Shown here: one piece after another, positions 42,943-53,536 of the stretch
How positions within the stretch are numbered: the stretch's first letter is position 1
Layout of the letters: each line of letters starts with the position of its first letter
Assembly (NCBI RefSeq): GCF_014192395.1
Contig: NZ_JACHXW010000001.1
Location: 401,933 to 465,932, forward strand
Length of the DNA: 64,000 bases
Source: Paenibacillus endophyticus
GTDB lineage: Bacteria > Bacillota > Bacilli > Paenibacillales > Paenibacillaceae
Direction: 5' to 3'
Notes under the pieces: model-generated
Databases searched by the model: none
What the model was told of the DNA's origin: nothing
The model's input: only the letters and a program-made list of their open reading frames with translations
Program-made: the position numbers and the translations under genes

Positions 42943-45084
42943 TTGTACATAGTCAAAATATTGCTGACCTTGCTGCTTAGCATTCCGCTGTCGCTGCTGC
43001 CTGCCGGAACGAACACGGCAAACGCAGAGAAGGCCGCGCCCGAGTCGCAAGCCTATTATTTAATTGAGCTTTCCAAGTTTGGCATTCACAATGACGGCAC
43101 TCATCCGGTAGAAACGACGAAAGGGATTAATAAAGCGCTGCAATGGGCAGCCCAGAACGGAAAAACCACAACGTCCCTACCGCCAGGAACTTATTTGATC
43201 GATAAAGCCAGTCAAATCAATATGGTCAGTCATATGGTCTTTGAGCTTCCAATGGATGCGGTGCTGCAGAAGGAAACGAACGCCAAAGAGAGCTATACGC
43301 TTATGTATTTGGGTTATGGCATTGATCATGTGACGCTGAGAGGCGGCACGTATGCCGGAGATAAAGAGACGCATGACTACTCCAAAAAAGAACACAGCTA
43401 TACGCCCGGCACGCATGAAGGCGGGTATGGCATTCTAACCGAAGGTGCTGAAAACGTTACGATAGACGGCGTCAAAGCGATTAATTTCACGGGAGACGGA
43501 CTCATAATTGGCGGGAAAAATACGCTTGCCCAAGACCTGTACGAAGGACATTTCATATTCGGAGATATTGACGATAAAGGGAAAAACGTCTCTAATTCGA
43601 AGAAAATTCGCACGAAAAAGCCGCTGACCTTCGCAAACGCTATTTTCAAAACGGAAACCACGTTTGAGCTCACCAATGCTATAAAGCTGCCCCAAAATTT
43701 CGATATTATTTTTTATAAATCGAATGGTACATTTATTAAGAAACTAAAAAAGGTCAAAATTAGAGATTTGATTCAAATTCCCGCAGGAGCGACGCAATTC
43801 CACCTCGTTTTCGAGCAAGCAAGCAAGAAAAACGCTTATATGGAGTTTTGGAATCGGTCTGTGAGCAAGGATGTCGTAGTGAAAAATTCAGAGTTCGCTT
43901 ATAACCGCAGACAAGGCATTACTGTTGGAGGAGCGGACCGCGTGCTCATAGAGAACAATAAGCTTCACCATATTAAAGGCACGATGCCCCAGTCAGGCAT
44001 TGACCTAGAAGGGGGCTTTGGAGAGAATGGAAACCGCAACAGCAACGTGACGATTCGAAATAATCATTTCTATGATAATGCCTCCTACGATCTCATTCTA
44101 TATGATGGCAAAGATGCGATAGTAGAAGGGAACCATTTTGCTTCCAAAGGAGTCATTGGTCTCGCTATATCCGAGCCGTTCACGGGGGCGACGATTAAAG
44201 ACAACCATTTTGATGGATCACGTATTATTGTTGCGCATGACGCAGTGTTTATCGGCAACAAAATGAACGATTCCTCTACGATGTTTAACGGACCGAATAT
44301 TACCATCGACGGTATGACGTTTACCGATTCGTTGTTTAGCATCAGCGCCAGCAAAGCGTTTGGGGTAAGCGTGTCAAACGTGACGATTAATAATAATGGG
44401 AAAAGCGATTCGGGGCTCTCCATATGGGGCAAGCCCATTCGTCTAAAAAACGTAACGATAAACGGAAAAGGCAAGCTGCGCGTCGTTACTGGTGGAGCAA
44501 CCGAGGGATCAGTATTCGATAACCTGAAGGTAATCGGTTTCAATACGGACTATGGATTATCGCTGCCGCCAGCTACCTATAACCAATGCGTATTTGAAGG
44601 CGCAGCCAGCAGCGGGAAGTTTGGCTCGATTAATCTCACCCTAGCAGGCAAATATGTATTCGACGGCTGCAGCTTTCAATCCCCGGAAACACTGAATACG
44701 ATGCTGCTTGGAGATCATCCGAAGTTAGATGTGACGGTCAAAAATTCGAAATTCGAGCTGCTAGGCAACGCGCAGGCTATCAGCATTCAGTCTGCCAAAA
44801 ATGTACTGCTGGAAAACAATACGATTGTTGCGGAGAAGCTGACCTCGAATAAGCTGGAAATAATCCGTATCAACGATTATTGGAAGCGCTCGGAGAAGCA
44901 TGATATTCTCAAAGCAGCCATAAGAGGGAATACGATAAAAACGAACGTGGCCGCCATTGGCATTTCCACATTATATGCGGGAACAGGCGCCCCAGCTTAC
45001 CTGATCGAGAACAACACGCTATACACGGCCAGGCTGCTGCAGAAAAAAAATGATACGCTGAAAAATAATAGTTTGAAGCCGTAA
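42943..45084 (+). CDS. Secreted right-handed parallel beta-helix protein
   Basis: 713 residues from TTG 42943, with GAGGTGG 7 bp before it. Signal peptide to about 28 (NTANA-EK). Residues 45-100 resemble the pectate-lyase-superfamily entry (LSKFGIHNDGTHPVETTKGINKALQWA) and are followed by many PbH1-type turns (VTIDGVKAINFTGDGLIIGG, VLIENNKLHHI, VTIRNNHFYDNASYDLILYDG). A non-helical insert lies at about 215-310. Such proteins include polysaccharide lyases and galacturonases; no catalytic triad can be named with confidence. Neighbour of a PL11 lyase-like gene, consistent with pectin or cell-wall glycan use. Confidence 0.82.
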   Translation: MYIVKILLTLLLSIPLSLLPAGTNTANAEKAAPESQAYYLIELSKFGIHNDGTHPVETTKGINKALQWAAQNGKTTTSLPPGTYLIDKASQINMVSHMVFELPMDAVLQKETNAKESYTLMYLGYGIDHVTLRGGTYAGDKETHDYSKKEHSYTPGTHEGGYGILTEGAENVTIDGVKAINFTGDGLIIGGKNTLAQDLYEGHFIFGDIDDKGKNVSNSKKIRTKKPLTFANAIFKTETTFELTNAIKLPQNFDIIFYKSNGTFIKKLKKVKIRDLIQIPAGATQFHLVFEQASKKNAYMEFWNRSVSKDVVVKNSEFAYNRRQGITVGGADRVLIENNKLHHIKGTMPQSGIDLEGGFGENGNRNSNVTIRNNHFYDNASYDLILYDGKDAIVEGNHFASKGVIGLAISEPFTGATIKDNHFDGSRIIVAHDAVFIGNKMNDSSTMFNGPNITIDGMTFTDSLFSISASKAFGVSVSNVTINNNGKSDSGLSIWGKPIRLKNVTINGKGKLRVVTGGATEGSVFDNLKVIGFNTDYGLSLPPATYNQCVFEGAASSGKFGSINLTLAGKYVFDGCSFQSPETLNTMLLGDHPKLDVTVKNSKFELLGNAQAISIQSAKNVLLENNTIVAEKLTSNKLEIIRINDYWKRSEKHDILKAAIRGNTIKTNVAAIGISTLYAGTGAPAYLIENNTLYTARLLQKKNDTLKNNSLKP

Positions 45085-45097
45085 AACGGCTCCCATG

Positions 45098-45131
45098 AAA
45101 GCCTCGACGATTTATCGCCGGGGCTTTTTTG
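45098..45131 (+). terminator. Terminator after the beta-helix gene
   Basis: AAGCCTCGACG faces CGCCGGGGCTT (one mismatch, one G-U) followed by TTTTTG. Confidence 0.8.
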
Positions 45132-45345
45132 TGCTTTTTGATAGAGAGAAAAAGAGCGGATGGAAAAATAGTCTATTTTTTAAACAATTTGCCCTAGTTT
45201 TTAAATGGTTTGTTTCATAGATTTCCATATAATTGGTAGGGTATCGCTTACATCGCAAGGGAGGAGGCAATAGCGGGCTTGAAAAGAACCAACCGAATTT
45301 GAAACGTGAACGCACAATCAGATTTCCAGGGAGGTACATTTCGAA

Positions 45346-48300
45346 ATGCAAAACACAGGTAAAAGGAATGGGAAGCGTCTCTTCTCCAAGCTTCTCAGCT
45401 GTATGCTGGTTATGTCACTGCTAATGCCGCTTCACCTTGCATCCGTTCAAGCCGCGGATACGGCGCTTATATCCGATGATTTCGGCAGCTACACGAATGA
45501 GGACTTCGTGATAGGCGTAGGCAATAATTGGACAAAGGAAGGAACGGCTCCCACCGTACAGTTCCAAACGGATACGGTGACGGGCTCCACATATGCGGCT
45601 ATTCATCATACAACTACCGGTTCATCTTATTTCGGACAGCGATTTGCCGCCCAGGACGGCGGGACTGTCATTGAATTCGATGTGAGAATGCCATCGAACA
45701 ATGGCGGAACCTTATGGGTGATGGAAGGCAAGGTCAATGCGACCAACACGGCAGCGCTTCGCTATCAGCTGGATGCTGGTATCATTAAGCGCCATAACGC
45801 CGCTGCCCAGAATCAAATTCAATATGATTCGAGCCATTGGTACCGGTTCAAAATGGTGTTTAATGCGCCGCAAAAAAAATATTCGGTGTCCATTACCGAT
45901 TTGACGACGAATTCGACGGTCGTTTGGCCGGACGCGTTCTACAGCGCGCGCGAGCGAATCAGCAGCTTCGGATTTTTTGTGAATGCAGGCGGGGCATTTC
46001 ACTTAGCCAATATGAAGGTCACGGCACTTGATTTGGCTCTGAATAGCCTGAACATTCAAGCTGGCGATGACGCTCCGAGCCTTCAACCGCCATTTGACCC
46101 GAAGGTGAGCAGCTATACGCTTGAAGTTCCTTATAACGTGTCGGAGGTAATGGTAAATCCAGCAGCAAGCAACCCGAGCGGCGTTTCGCTTCAGGTGGAT
46201 GCTGCAAGTCTGGAAAGCGGGGCTTCACAGGCAGTTGCTTTAACCGGCAGCTCCACGAGCTTCAATGTTAGCGTAGCCTCCAATGCGTATAGCGATATTG
46301 CCAAAACGTACAAGGTAACGGTCAACAAGCTGGATAAGTCACCGAACGTGATCTTTCCCGCTGCGGAGGGCAGGGATGCCGAGGTGCTGCTCGGGTGGGA
46401 GGAGCCTGCGGATCCAGCCTACCTTGAAACACGCATCTATCGCAAGAGCGTTGACCAATCTCTCGTATTGGTAGACACCGTGGAAAAAGGACGCTATATC
46501 TCGGCGATTGGCGGCTTAATCAATGACACGCCATACACCTTTGTCATTAAAGGCGCTTTTGCCTATGAGGGCGAAGAAATAACCGAGTCCAGCGGGGAGA
46601 CGGTTACTGCAGTGCCAATCAAGCATGCTGCGCGGCAAATGGAAAGCTTGAATCGCGGCTTAGTGGCTGTTCAGCAGGCTGGCCATGTGTATGTGGGCTG
46701 GAGGCTGCTCGGCACGGATCCAACTTCGATCAGCTTCAACCTTTACCGTGACGGCAGCAAAGTGAATGCGAGTCCGATTACGGGTAGCACGAACTTCGAA
46801 GATGCGGGCGGAAGCTCAGCATCTACGTATTTCGTGCGCGCAGTCGTAGACGGCACTGAGCAGCGCCAATCGGAATCCGTTGACGTATGGGATACGAACT
46901 CACTGGATGTGCCGATCCAGAAGCCTGCGGATGGCGTAACGCCTAAAGGGGAGGCGTATTCATACCGAGCGAATGATGCGTCCATCGCGGATTTGGACGG
47001 AGACGGCGAATATGAAATCGTATTGAAATGGGATCCAACCAATGCCAAAGACAATTCCCAAAGCGGCTACACAGGGAACTTTTACGTGGACGCCTACGAA
47101 TTGGACGGCACGCAGCTATGGCGTATTGATCTGGGCAAAAACATCCGTGCAGGCGCCCATTACCTCGACGTGATGGTGTATGATCTGGATGGCGACGGCA
47201 AGGCGGAGGTAACCTTCCGAACCGCTGATGGAACGATTGACGGAGAAGGCCATGTAATTGGCGATGCCAATGCGGATTTCCGGAATGATGGCGGATATAT
47301 ACTGACAGGACCTGAATATCATACCGTCTTCGAAGGCGCCACGGGCAAAGCGCTGGCTACGGAAGCCTACGAGCCTGAACGAGGCAATGTCGCGGAATGG
47401 GGAGATGCCTATGGCAACCGCGTTGACCGGTTCCTGGCCGCCATTGCGTATTTGGACGGAGAGCGCCCGAGCGTTATTATGCAGCGCGGCTATTATACCC
47501 GAATGGTGCTGGTAGCTTATAACTACAGGGACGGCAAGCTGACCAAGCTGTGGACGTTCGATTCGAAAACGCCAGGCAATGAAAGCTATGCAGGTCAAGG
47601 CAATCATCAGCTTAGTGTCGCCGATGTGGACGCAGACGGCAAAGACGAGATCATTACGGGAGCAACGGCCATCGACCATGATGGGAAAGGGCTGTGGAAT
47701 TCCCGGCTCGGTCATGGCGACGCCATGCATCTAGGCGATTTGGATCCGAATCGATTAGGTCTTGAGCTCTTTGCCGTGCAAGAGGATACTTCAGTCAAAT
47801 ACTCGGCTGACGTCAAGGATGCTAGAACGGGCAGAGTGCTGTGGGGACAGCTGCAAACAGGAATAGATACGGGCAGGGGACTGTCGGCGGATGTTGATCC
47901 GCGTTATGCAGGCGCGGAAGCATGGGCTATCGACGGTGCATGGAACAGTTCAACCGGCGGCTTGTTCACCGCGCAAGGGGAGAAAATAAGCAATCAAATT
48001 CCGAGCTCCAACTTCGCGATTTGGTGGGATGGCGATCTTAGCCGTGAGCTGCTGGATCATGAATGGCAGGGCGATACGCTGCGGGTAGGCATACCGAAGA
48101 TCGACAAGTGGGATTACGAGAATAATGCCCTTGTAACGCTCGAGAAGTTCAACGGAACCTATTCGAATAATGATACAAAGGGCAACCCGGTGCTTCAAGC
48201 CGACCTGCTTGGCGACTGGCGGGAAGAGGTCATTGTGCGCACGGAGAATAGCTCCGCGCTGCGGATCTATACGACGACACATGTGACCGGGCACCGCATC

Positions 48301-49917
48301 CCTACCTTGATGCATGATCCTGTTTATCGTACGGGTATCGCTTGGCAGAATACAGGGTATAACCAACCGCCGCATACGAGCTTTTTCTTAGGCACGGAGA
48401 TGGAAGCGCCATCTCAGCCGAATATTCGAACGAATACAATCAAGGCTGAGGAGCTGGGCATCTCCGCTCCATCCAGCGAATGGACAGTCGGGCAGCAAGT
48501 TCAGCTGTCACCCGTATTTACGCCTGCTGCTGCAACGGATCAGTCGGTAACCTGGTCCGTATACAACGAAGACGGCTCGGCAACGACACTCGCAACGATC
48601 TCGGAGAGCGGGCTTCTGATTGCGGCTGCACAGGGCAAGGTAAAGGTCAGTGTGCAGGCTAAGGATGGCTCTGGCGTTGCTGGAGAATGGACATACACGA
48701 TCAAAAATGCGGTAACGGAATCGCCAAGCGGCGGTTCAACCGGGCAGCCGACGACAAATGCAGGGAACGGTCATGTGAAGCTGCCGGTATCCGCGGATAA
48801 CAACGGGAAAGCCTCCGCTGACTTCAAAGCGTCTGATATCGCAAAGGCTGTGGACACGGCTTCAGGAAAGTCGCTCCTGCTGGAGGTTGTGCCTAACCAA
48901 GCAACCACGACAGTTACAGCCAGTATACCAGTACAGTCGTTAAAGGACAGCATCGCCAAGGCGATTGATCAGTTCGAGGTGCGGCTGGGCCTTGCCCAAA
49001 TAACGATCAACAAGAAGCTGTTCGAATCACTCGTGACGAACGAATCGGCAAAGCTCGAGCTGTCGGTTCGCATCATCGAAGCAGCTGCACGACCCGAGGA
49101 AGCCAATAGTACGGCTGCCTCGCAGCCTGTGTATGATCTGAATCTACTTGTGGACGGCAAGAAGATCGAGGATTTCGGCGGCAACGTAAAAGTGGAGCTT
49201 GACTATGCGCTGGCATCCGGCGAGAATCCGAATTTCATCGTGGTGTATCATATTGATGAGCAAGGCAAGCTTCATCTCGTTAAAAACGGAGCGTACGACA
49301 AGGCTTCCGGCAAGGTTGTATTTGCTCCGAGCCATTTCAGCCAATACACGGTTTCAAGCGCGAAAGCAGGCTTTTCGGATATCGCTCATGTAAGCTGGGC
49401 GAAGGACAGCATTGAATCGCTTGCTGCTAGAGGTATTATTAATGGAGTAGGGAACGAAATCTTTAAGCCCGGACAACATGTGACGAGAGCGGAATTTGTG
49501 AAAATGCTCATGCATGCATTCGATCTTGCAGACGCCAATGAAACAAGCACGCTCAGCGATTTGCAGCAGGGAAGCTGGTATTACAGCTCGATTGCTGCCG
49601 CGCAGCAGCTTGGGATCGTGCAGGGCAAAGCGGATGGCAGCTTTGGCGTGAATGATAAAATATCAAGGCAGGATATGGCGGTCATGGCCTATCGCGCTTC
49701 ACAGCAGTTGCAGCTAAAACTTGGCAGCACGGCGCCGAGTGCAGCATTCCTGGATGAAGCAGCCATCGACGGATACGCTTTGGATGCGGCTAAGGCTATG
49801 CAGGCAGCGGGTATCATTCAAGGAGTCGGCGAGCGCCTATTCGCTCCTAAGGATACAGCGACTCGAGCGCAGGCTGCAGTCATCATTCATAAGCTGATTC
49901 AGCTTTCGATTTCGTAG
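45346..49917 (+). CDS. Rhamnogalacturonan lyase-like PL11 protein with SLH anchor
   Basis: 1523 residues. Signal peptide to about 36 (VQAAD). Order: LamG/concanavalin-like module (37-228), cadherin-like beta sandwich (231-325, LNSLNIQAGDDAPSLQPPFDP), fibronectin III-like (330-425), PL11 domain (428-1025: ARQMESLNRGLVAV, VYVGWRLLGTDP, DLDGDGEYEIVLKWDPTNAKD, VYDLDGDGKAEVTFRTADGT, ADLLGDWREEVIVRT), Ig-like (1035-1125), a further module (1145-1340) and three SLH repeats (1343-1523). PL11 enzymes cleave rhamnogalacturonan I by beta-elimination and bind Ca2+ through DxDGDG loops, visible here. GGGAGG precedes the ATG. It complements the oligosaccharide importers in the window. Confidence 0.92.
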   Translation: MQNTGKRNGKRLFSKLLSCMLVMSLLMPLHLASVQAADTALISDDFGSYTNEDFVIGVGNNWTKEGTAPTVQFQTDTVTGSTYAAIHHTTTGSSYFGQRFAAQDGGTVIEFDVRMPSNNGGTLWVMEGKVNATNTAALRYQLDAGIIKRHNAAAQNQIQYDSSHWYRFKMVFNAPQKKYSVSITDLTTNSTVVWPDAFYSARERISSFGFFVNAGGAFHLANMKVTALDLALNSLNIQAGDDAPSLQPPFDPKVSSYTLEVPYNVSEVMVNPAASNPSGVSLQVDAASLESGASQAVALTGSSTSFNVSVASNAYSDIAKTYKVTVNKLDKSPNVIFPAAEGRDAEVLLGWEEPADPAYLETRIYRKSVDQSLVLVDTVEKGRYISAIGGLINDTPYTFVIKGAFAYEGEEITESSGETVTAVPIKHAARQMESLNRGLVAVQQAGHVYVGWRLLGTDPTSISFNLYRDGSKVNASPITGSTNFEDAGGSSASTYFVRAVVDGTEQRQSESVDVWDTNSLDVPIQKPADGVTPKGEAYSYRANDASIADLDGDGEYEIVLKWDPTNAKDNSQSGYTGNFYVDAYELDGTQLWRIDLGKNIRAGAHYLDVMVYDLDGDGKAEVTFRTADGTIDGEGHVIGDANADFRNDGGYILTGPEYHTVFEGATGKALATEAYEPERGNVAEWGDAYGNRVDRFLAAIAYLDGERPSVIMQRGYYTRMVLVAYNYRDGKLTKLWTFDSKTPGNESYAGQGNHQLSVADVDADGKDEIITGATAIDHDGKGLWNSRLGHGDAMHLGDLDPNRLGLELFAVQEDTSVKYSADVKDARTGRVLWGQLQTGIDTGRGLSADVDPRYAGAEAWAIDGAWNSSTGGLFTAQGEKISNQIPSSNFAIWWDGDLSRELLDHEWQGDTLRVGIPKIDKWDYENNALVTLEKFNGTYSNNDTKGNPVLQADLLGDWREEVIVRTENSSALRIYTTTHVTGHRIPTLMHDPVYRTGIAWQNTGYNQPPHTSFFLGTEMEAPSQPNIRTNTIKAEELGISAPSSEWTVGQQVQLSPVFTPAAATDQSVTWSVYNEDGSATTLATISESGLLIAAAQGKVKVSVQAKDGSGVAGEWTYTIKNAVTESPSGGSTGQPTTNAGNGHVKLPVSADNNGKASADFKASDIAKAVDTASGKSLLLEVVPNQATTTVTASIPVQSLKDSIAKAIDQFEVRLGLAQITINKKLFESLVTNESAKLELSVRIIEAAARPEEANSTAASQPVYDLNLLVDGKKIEDFGGNVKVELDYALASGENPNFIVVYHIDEQGKLHLVKNGAYDKASGKVVFAPSHFSQYTVSSAKAGFSDIAHVSWAKDSIESLAARGIINGVGNEIFKPGQHVTRAEFVKMLMHAFDLADANETSTLSDLQQGSWYYSSIAAAQQLGIVQGKADGSFGVNDKISRQDMAVMAYRASQQLQLKLGSTAPSAAFLDEAAIDGYALDAAKAMQAAGIIQGVGERLFAPKDTATRAQAAVIIHKLIQLSIS

Positions 49918-50007
49918 AAATAACGGACACTCACGGTTCTACTGCTCCTCCTCGGCTTCCTGGAGGAGAGCGTCATGACTCTGTCATGAGAGTGGAATAA
50001 AGGTTCA

Positions 50008-50050
50008 AGCATCCAGCTTCTTCAATGCGAAGAAGCTGGATGCTTTTTGC
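50008..50050 (+). terminator. Terminator after the PL11 gene
   Basis: AGCATCCAGCTTCTTC and its exact complement (16 bp) with a 5-base loop, then TTTTG. Confidence 0.92.
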
Positions 50051-50162
50051 TGATTCAGGGGTCGATTCGACGCGGGGGTGGGGTCATCGCTATAATAGAA
50101 AGTGGAGACATTTGGATATGCCGCTTGCCTCCGTGCTTTTGACAACAAAAGGAATAGGATGA

Positions 50163-51950
50163 ATGTTCATGCTACAACGTCTAGGGCGAAGTATTCGGGA
50201 TTTCCGAGACACGTACAAAAAACATTTGGTATTCGAATATTTGTTCATGCTGCTTACCAGCTTTGTCATTATCCCGATTATCTCATTTATATTTAACCGG
50301 ATTATCCGGGTGGTCGGATCGGGCTCGGTGCTGAACGGCGAGTTTTACAAAATCGGCCTCAGCTATGCAGGCGTCGGCGGATTAATTGCCATTTGTTTCG
50401 TGGCGATGCTCGTGCTGTTTATTGAATTCGGCGTCATAATCACGATCGCCCAGCAGCATTATTTTGGGAAAAAGGTGCTCATCTCAGACGCGCTTCTCAC
50501 GACGCTTCGGCAAACCCCCAAGCTGTTTGGTTTCGGTATTATCCAGCTCGTATTTTTCTTGCTGATTATTTTCCCGTTCATCGATTCACCGCTTTCATCT
50601 TCCCTTTACGCCCAATTTAACGTACCGATCTTCTTCAATAGCCGTATTATGAGCTCATCGATGATGATGCTCGCGTTGTATGGCGCATTGTTATTGGCGG
50701 GGCTGTACACTGTGCTGCGATGGATTTTTGTTCTTCACTTCATTATGATCGAGAATAAATCGATTCGCGCAGCAATCAGAAGCAGCCTAGTGCTGACGAA
50801 GGGCAAAAGGCTGTCGATTTTCATCAATTTGTTTCTGCTCAATGCGCTTGTGTTTTCACTCGGCTTTATGACCATCTCATCCATCGCGTATTTGCCTTCT
50901 TGGCTCGACAACAATGTGTTGAAGTTCATCACGAATCAATATTCATTAACGCTCTCGACCGTTCTTACCTATATGTTTACGCTACTGCTCGTGCCCATTA
51001 ATATGATTTTCCTGACCAGGCTGTATTACCAGTTCAACCGACAGCCTGGCGTAAAGCCGTTCGATCAGCTTCGCTTGTATAAGAGCCGATGGTTCGGACC
51101 GCTAGAGAAGCGCTTGTTCGCCTACTTGGAGAGAAGAAGCCGCACGCGTGTCTTATACCTTACCATAACGGCTGTCTATCTGGCTTTGGCCCTTGCAGTC
51201 AGCTATGCAGCGAATGATAATCTGGTTTATGTCAAATGGAGCGTGCTCTTATCGGCGCACCGCGGCGATTCCATGGCTGCGCCGGAGAACTCGCTTCGGG
51301 CAGTCAGAAGCTCGGTGGAACAGGGCGTCGATGCTGTTGAGATCGATGTCCAGCTAACGAAGGACGGTGTTGTCGTCCTTCACCACGACTATAATATGCG
51401 GCGTATGGCTGGCGTGTCGAAGCAGGTGAGCGAGCTAAGCTATGATGAGGTCGCAAGTCTAAGCATCGGACCGGGCAGCGAAGAAGGCGATGAAATAGAC
51501 CGGATTCCTATGCTGGCTGAAGTGTTGGCGGAGGTGCAGGGAAAAGCGAAGCTGATCGTGGATTTGAAGCCATACGGCGCTGGCGAGGAGCTGGCTAAGG
51601 CGGTCGTAACGCTGATCGAACAATTCGATATGATCGAGGATTGTTATATCCAATCCTTCGATCGGCAGACGCTCCAGCAGATAAGGTCACTGAATCCGGA
51701 TATCAAGATTGGACAAATTCTTTATTTTGCAGTGGGTGATCTTTCCCTGCTTGATGTGGATTTCTATACGATTGAGCAGGTAATGCTGACCGAGGCGTTT
51801 GTTGAGCGCGCGCATAAAAAAGGCCGAGAGGTATGGGTGTGGACGGTGAACAGCGAGCGCAATTTAAGGGAAGTGCTTAAATTCGAGATTGACGGCATTA
51901 TTACAGATTATCCAGCACGCGCCCATAATTTGGTAGAGGTTAAAATGTAA
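50163..51950 (+). CDS. Membrane-domain glycerophosphodiester phosphodiesterase
   Basis: 595 residues. N-terminal ~345 residues form the multi-pass GPDPase membrane domain (seven or eight helices); residues 363-590 form the extracellular-facing GDPD barrel with HRGDSMAAPENS, AVEIDVQLTKDGVVVLHHD and the Lys in LIVDLKPYG. These acidic and histidine residues carry the Ca2+/Mg2+ site for hydrolysis of glycerophosphodiesters, from lipids or teichoic acids. AAAGGA lies 9 bp before the ATG. The stop codon overlaps a possible start (TAATG) of the next frame. Confidence 0.92.
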   Translation: MFMLQRLGRSIRDFRDTYKKHLVFEYLFMLLTSFVIIPIISFIFNRIIRVVGSGSVLNGEFYKIGLSYAGVGGLIAICFVAMLVLFIEFGVIITIAQQHYFGKKVLISDALLTTLRQTPKLFGFGIIQLVFFLLIIFPFIDSPLSSSLYAQFNVPIFFNSRIMSSSMMMLALYGALLLAGLYTVLRWIFVLHFIMIENKSIRAAIRSSLVLTKGKRLSIFINLFLLNALVFSLGFMTISSIAYLPSWLDNNVLKFITNQYSLTLSTVLTYMFTLLLVPINMIFLTRLYYQFNRQPGVKPFDQLRLYKSRWFGPLEKRLFAYLERRSRTRVLYLTITAVYLALALAVSYAANDNLVYVKWSVLLSAHRGDSMAAPENSLRAVRSSVEQGVDAVEIDVQLTKDGVVVLHHDYNMRRMAGVSKQVSELSYDEVASLSIGPGSEEGDEIDRIPMLAEVLAEVQGKAKLIVDLKPYGAGEELAKAVVTLIEQFDMIEDCYIQSFDRQTLQQIRSLNPDIKIGQILYFAVGDLSLLDVDFYTIEQVMLTEAFVERAHKKGREVWVWTVNSERNLREVLKFEIDGIITDYPARAHNLVEVKM

Positions 51951-51979
51951 TGGCGAGATTAGGGAAGGGAGCGGGGCAG

Positions 51980-52708
51980 ATGACTCAAATTGAAACATAC
52001 AAAGCGTTCCTTATGTCGCTCCCACCGGGCAGCTTGACTAAGGAGCAGCTGTTTGTGGAGGAGCTGCTCCTTGACGAGCAGCCGAATATGTCGATTTATT
52101 ACGTGCCGTATGAATATGTGAATGCTGAAGCGAAGGTCATGATCATCGGCATTACGCCGGGCTTCACCCAGATGGAGATCGCTATACGAAGCGCGCGCGA
52201 CGATCTGCTTAGCGGAGTGCCGCTTACGCTCATTGATCAGCGTGCCAAGAAGCTTGGGAGCTTTGCGGGCTCGATGAGAAGCAACCTAATCGAAATGCTT
52301 GATGCGATCGCCCTCTCGGATCGCCTGGGAATACCAAGCTGCCGCGCGTTGTTCGAGGAACGGAGAGATTTGCTGCATACGACCTCTGCCATTCGCTATC
52401 CGGTGTTCCAGCAGGGAAAAAACTATACCGGGCATAGCCCGCCAATTCTGAAATCGGAGCTGCTCTACCGCTACGCCGAGAGCATCCTTCTGCCTGAGCT
52501 TCAGGAAGTGAAGGATGCACTGATCATACCGCTCGGCAAAGCCGTATCGGAGGTTGTACAAGCTTTTGTCTCAAAGGGCTGGTTGAACGGAGAACGCTGC
52601 TTGTTTGATATGCCGCATCCTTCCGGTGCCAACGGACACCGCAAAAAGCAGTTCGAGCAGCACAAGGCAACGATGCAGCAGAAGGTTAGCGACTGGTTTG
52701 GCAGCTAG
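51980..52708 (+). CDS. Uracil-DNA glycosylase-superfamily protein
   Basis: 242 residues. ATG 51980 (AGGGAG upstream) preferred; the frame is open to ATG 51950, which overlaps the GDPD stop. Motifs GITPGFTQ (residues 57-64, in the position of UDG motif A) and MPHPSGANGHR near the C-terminus (position of motif B) place it in the UDG-like fold. The usual catalytic Asp/His pairs of classical families are not clearly present, so true glycosylase activity is uncertain. Co-directional with GDPD and the lipase gene. Confidence 0.62.
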   Translation: MTQIETYKAFLMSLPPGSLTKEQLFVEELLLDEQPNMSIYYVPYEYVNAEAKVMIIGITPGFTQMEIAIRSARDDLLSGVPLTLIDQRAKKLGSFAGSMRSNLIEMLDAIALSDRLGIPSCRALFEERRDLLHTTSAIRYPVFQQGKNYTGHSPPILKSELLYRYAESILLPELQEVKDALIIPLGKAVSEVVQAFVSKGWLNGERCLFDMPHPSGANGHRKKQFEQHKATMQQKVSDWFGS

Positions 52709-52741
52709 AGGATCATATTTGAAAGCGGGGAATCATGGAGG

Positions 52742-53536
52742 ATGCACAGCAAAAGGGTTCGTTTTATAACTGTTTTTGCGCTATTAACATGTCTGTTATG
52801 GTTATTCGGATTAGGCTGGACGTTAAAGGATTATATGCTTGGCACGCCTAGCTCGGCGCCCTTGTCTTCCGCTGAGGAGGATCAGGTTGACGAGACTGGC
52901 GCGCTGAAAATCGTCGCGTTGGGCGATTCCTTAACGAGAGGCACGGGCGATATTGAAGGCAAAGGGTATGTCGGCTATGTGAGCGACCGGCTTAAAGAAG
53001 CGGGCAAGGAAATATCTCTGATCAATTTGGGCATCAAAGGATTAACCGCGCCGCTGCTCGCCGAGCAAATGAAGGAGAAGGAAATCGGGCGCCAGCTTGG
53101 ACAAGCGGATATTATCCTTATGACCATTGGGGGCAATGACCTTTTTCTTGGGGGACAGACGCTGTCTGATGTTTCTGAAGCAAGCATAACTAGCTTGGAG
53201 GATGCTTATCTTCTGCAGCTGCAGACTATTCTCGATGGCGTGCGTGCTGTGAATACGGAGGCAACCGTATATTTGCTTGGCTTGTACAATCCATTCGTCG
53301 AATTTGAGAATGGCGAGCTGTTGTCCGGCGTCGTTCGAGGCTGGAATTTCAAAGCGTCTGAATTGCTCGCCAAGGATGCGAAAACCGTTTACGTTCCTAC
53401 ATACGATCTATTCCAGCAGAATGTAAACGACTTTTTGTTTACGGATCATTTCCACCCGAACGAGAAGGGATACGCGCTAATGGCGGAACGGGTAGCCGCA
53501 TTAATTGCCGGAGCCGGAGAAGGAGGACAACGATGA
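52742..53536 (+). CDS. SGNH/GDSL-family hydrolase
   Basis: 264 residues. Block I ALGDSLTRGTGD supplies the catalytic Ser; block III GGNDLF the oxyanion Asn; block V DHFHPNEKGY the Asp/His. A single N-terminal hydrophobic helix (8-28) makes it a membrane-anchored or secreted esterase/lipase. Related proteins include spore-associated lipases and acetyl esterases; specific substrate unknown. Its stop overlaps the next ATG (ATGA), coupling it to the ABC exporter. Confidence 0.9.
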   Translation: MHSKRVRFITVFALLTCLLWLFGLGWTLKDYMLGTPSSAPLSSAEEDQVDETGALKIVALGDSLTRGTGDIEGKGYVGYVSDRLKEAGKEISLINLGIKGLTAPLLAEQMKEKEIGRQLGQADIILMTIGGNDLFLGGQTLSDVSEASITSLEDAYLLQLQTILDGVRAVNTEATVYLLGLYNPFVEFENGELLSGVVRGWNFKASELLAKDAKTVYVPTYDLFQQNVNDFLFTDHFHPNEKGYALMAERVAALIAGAGEGGQR

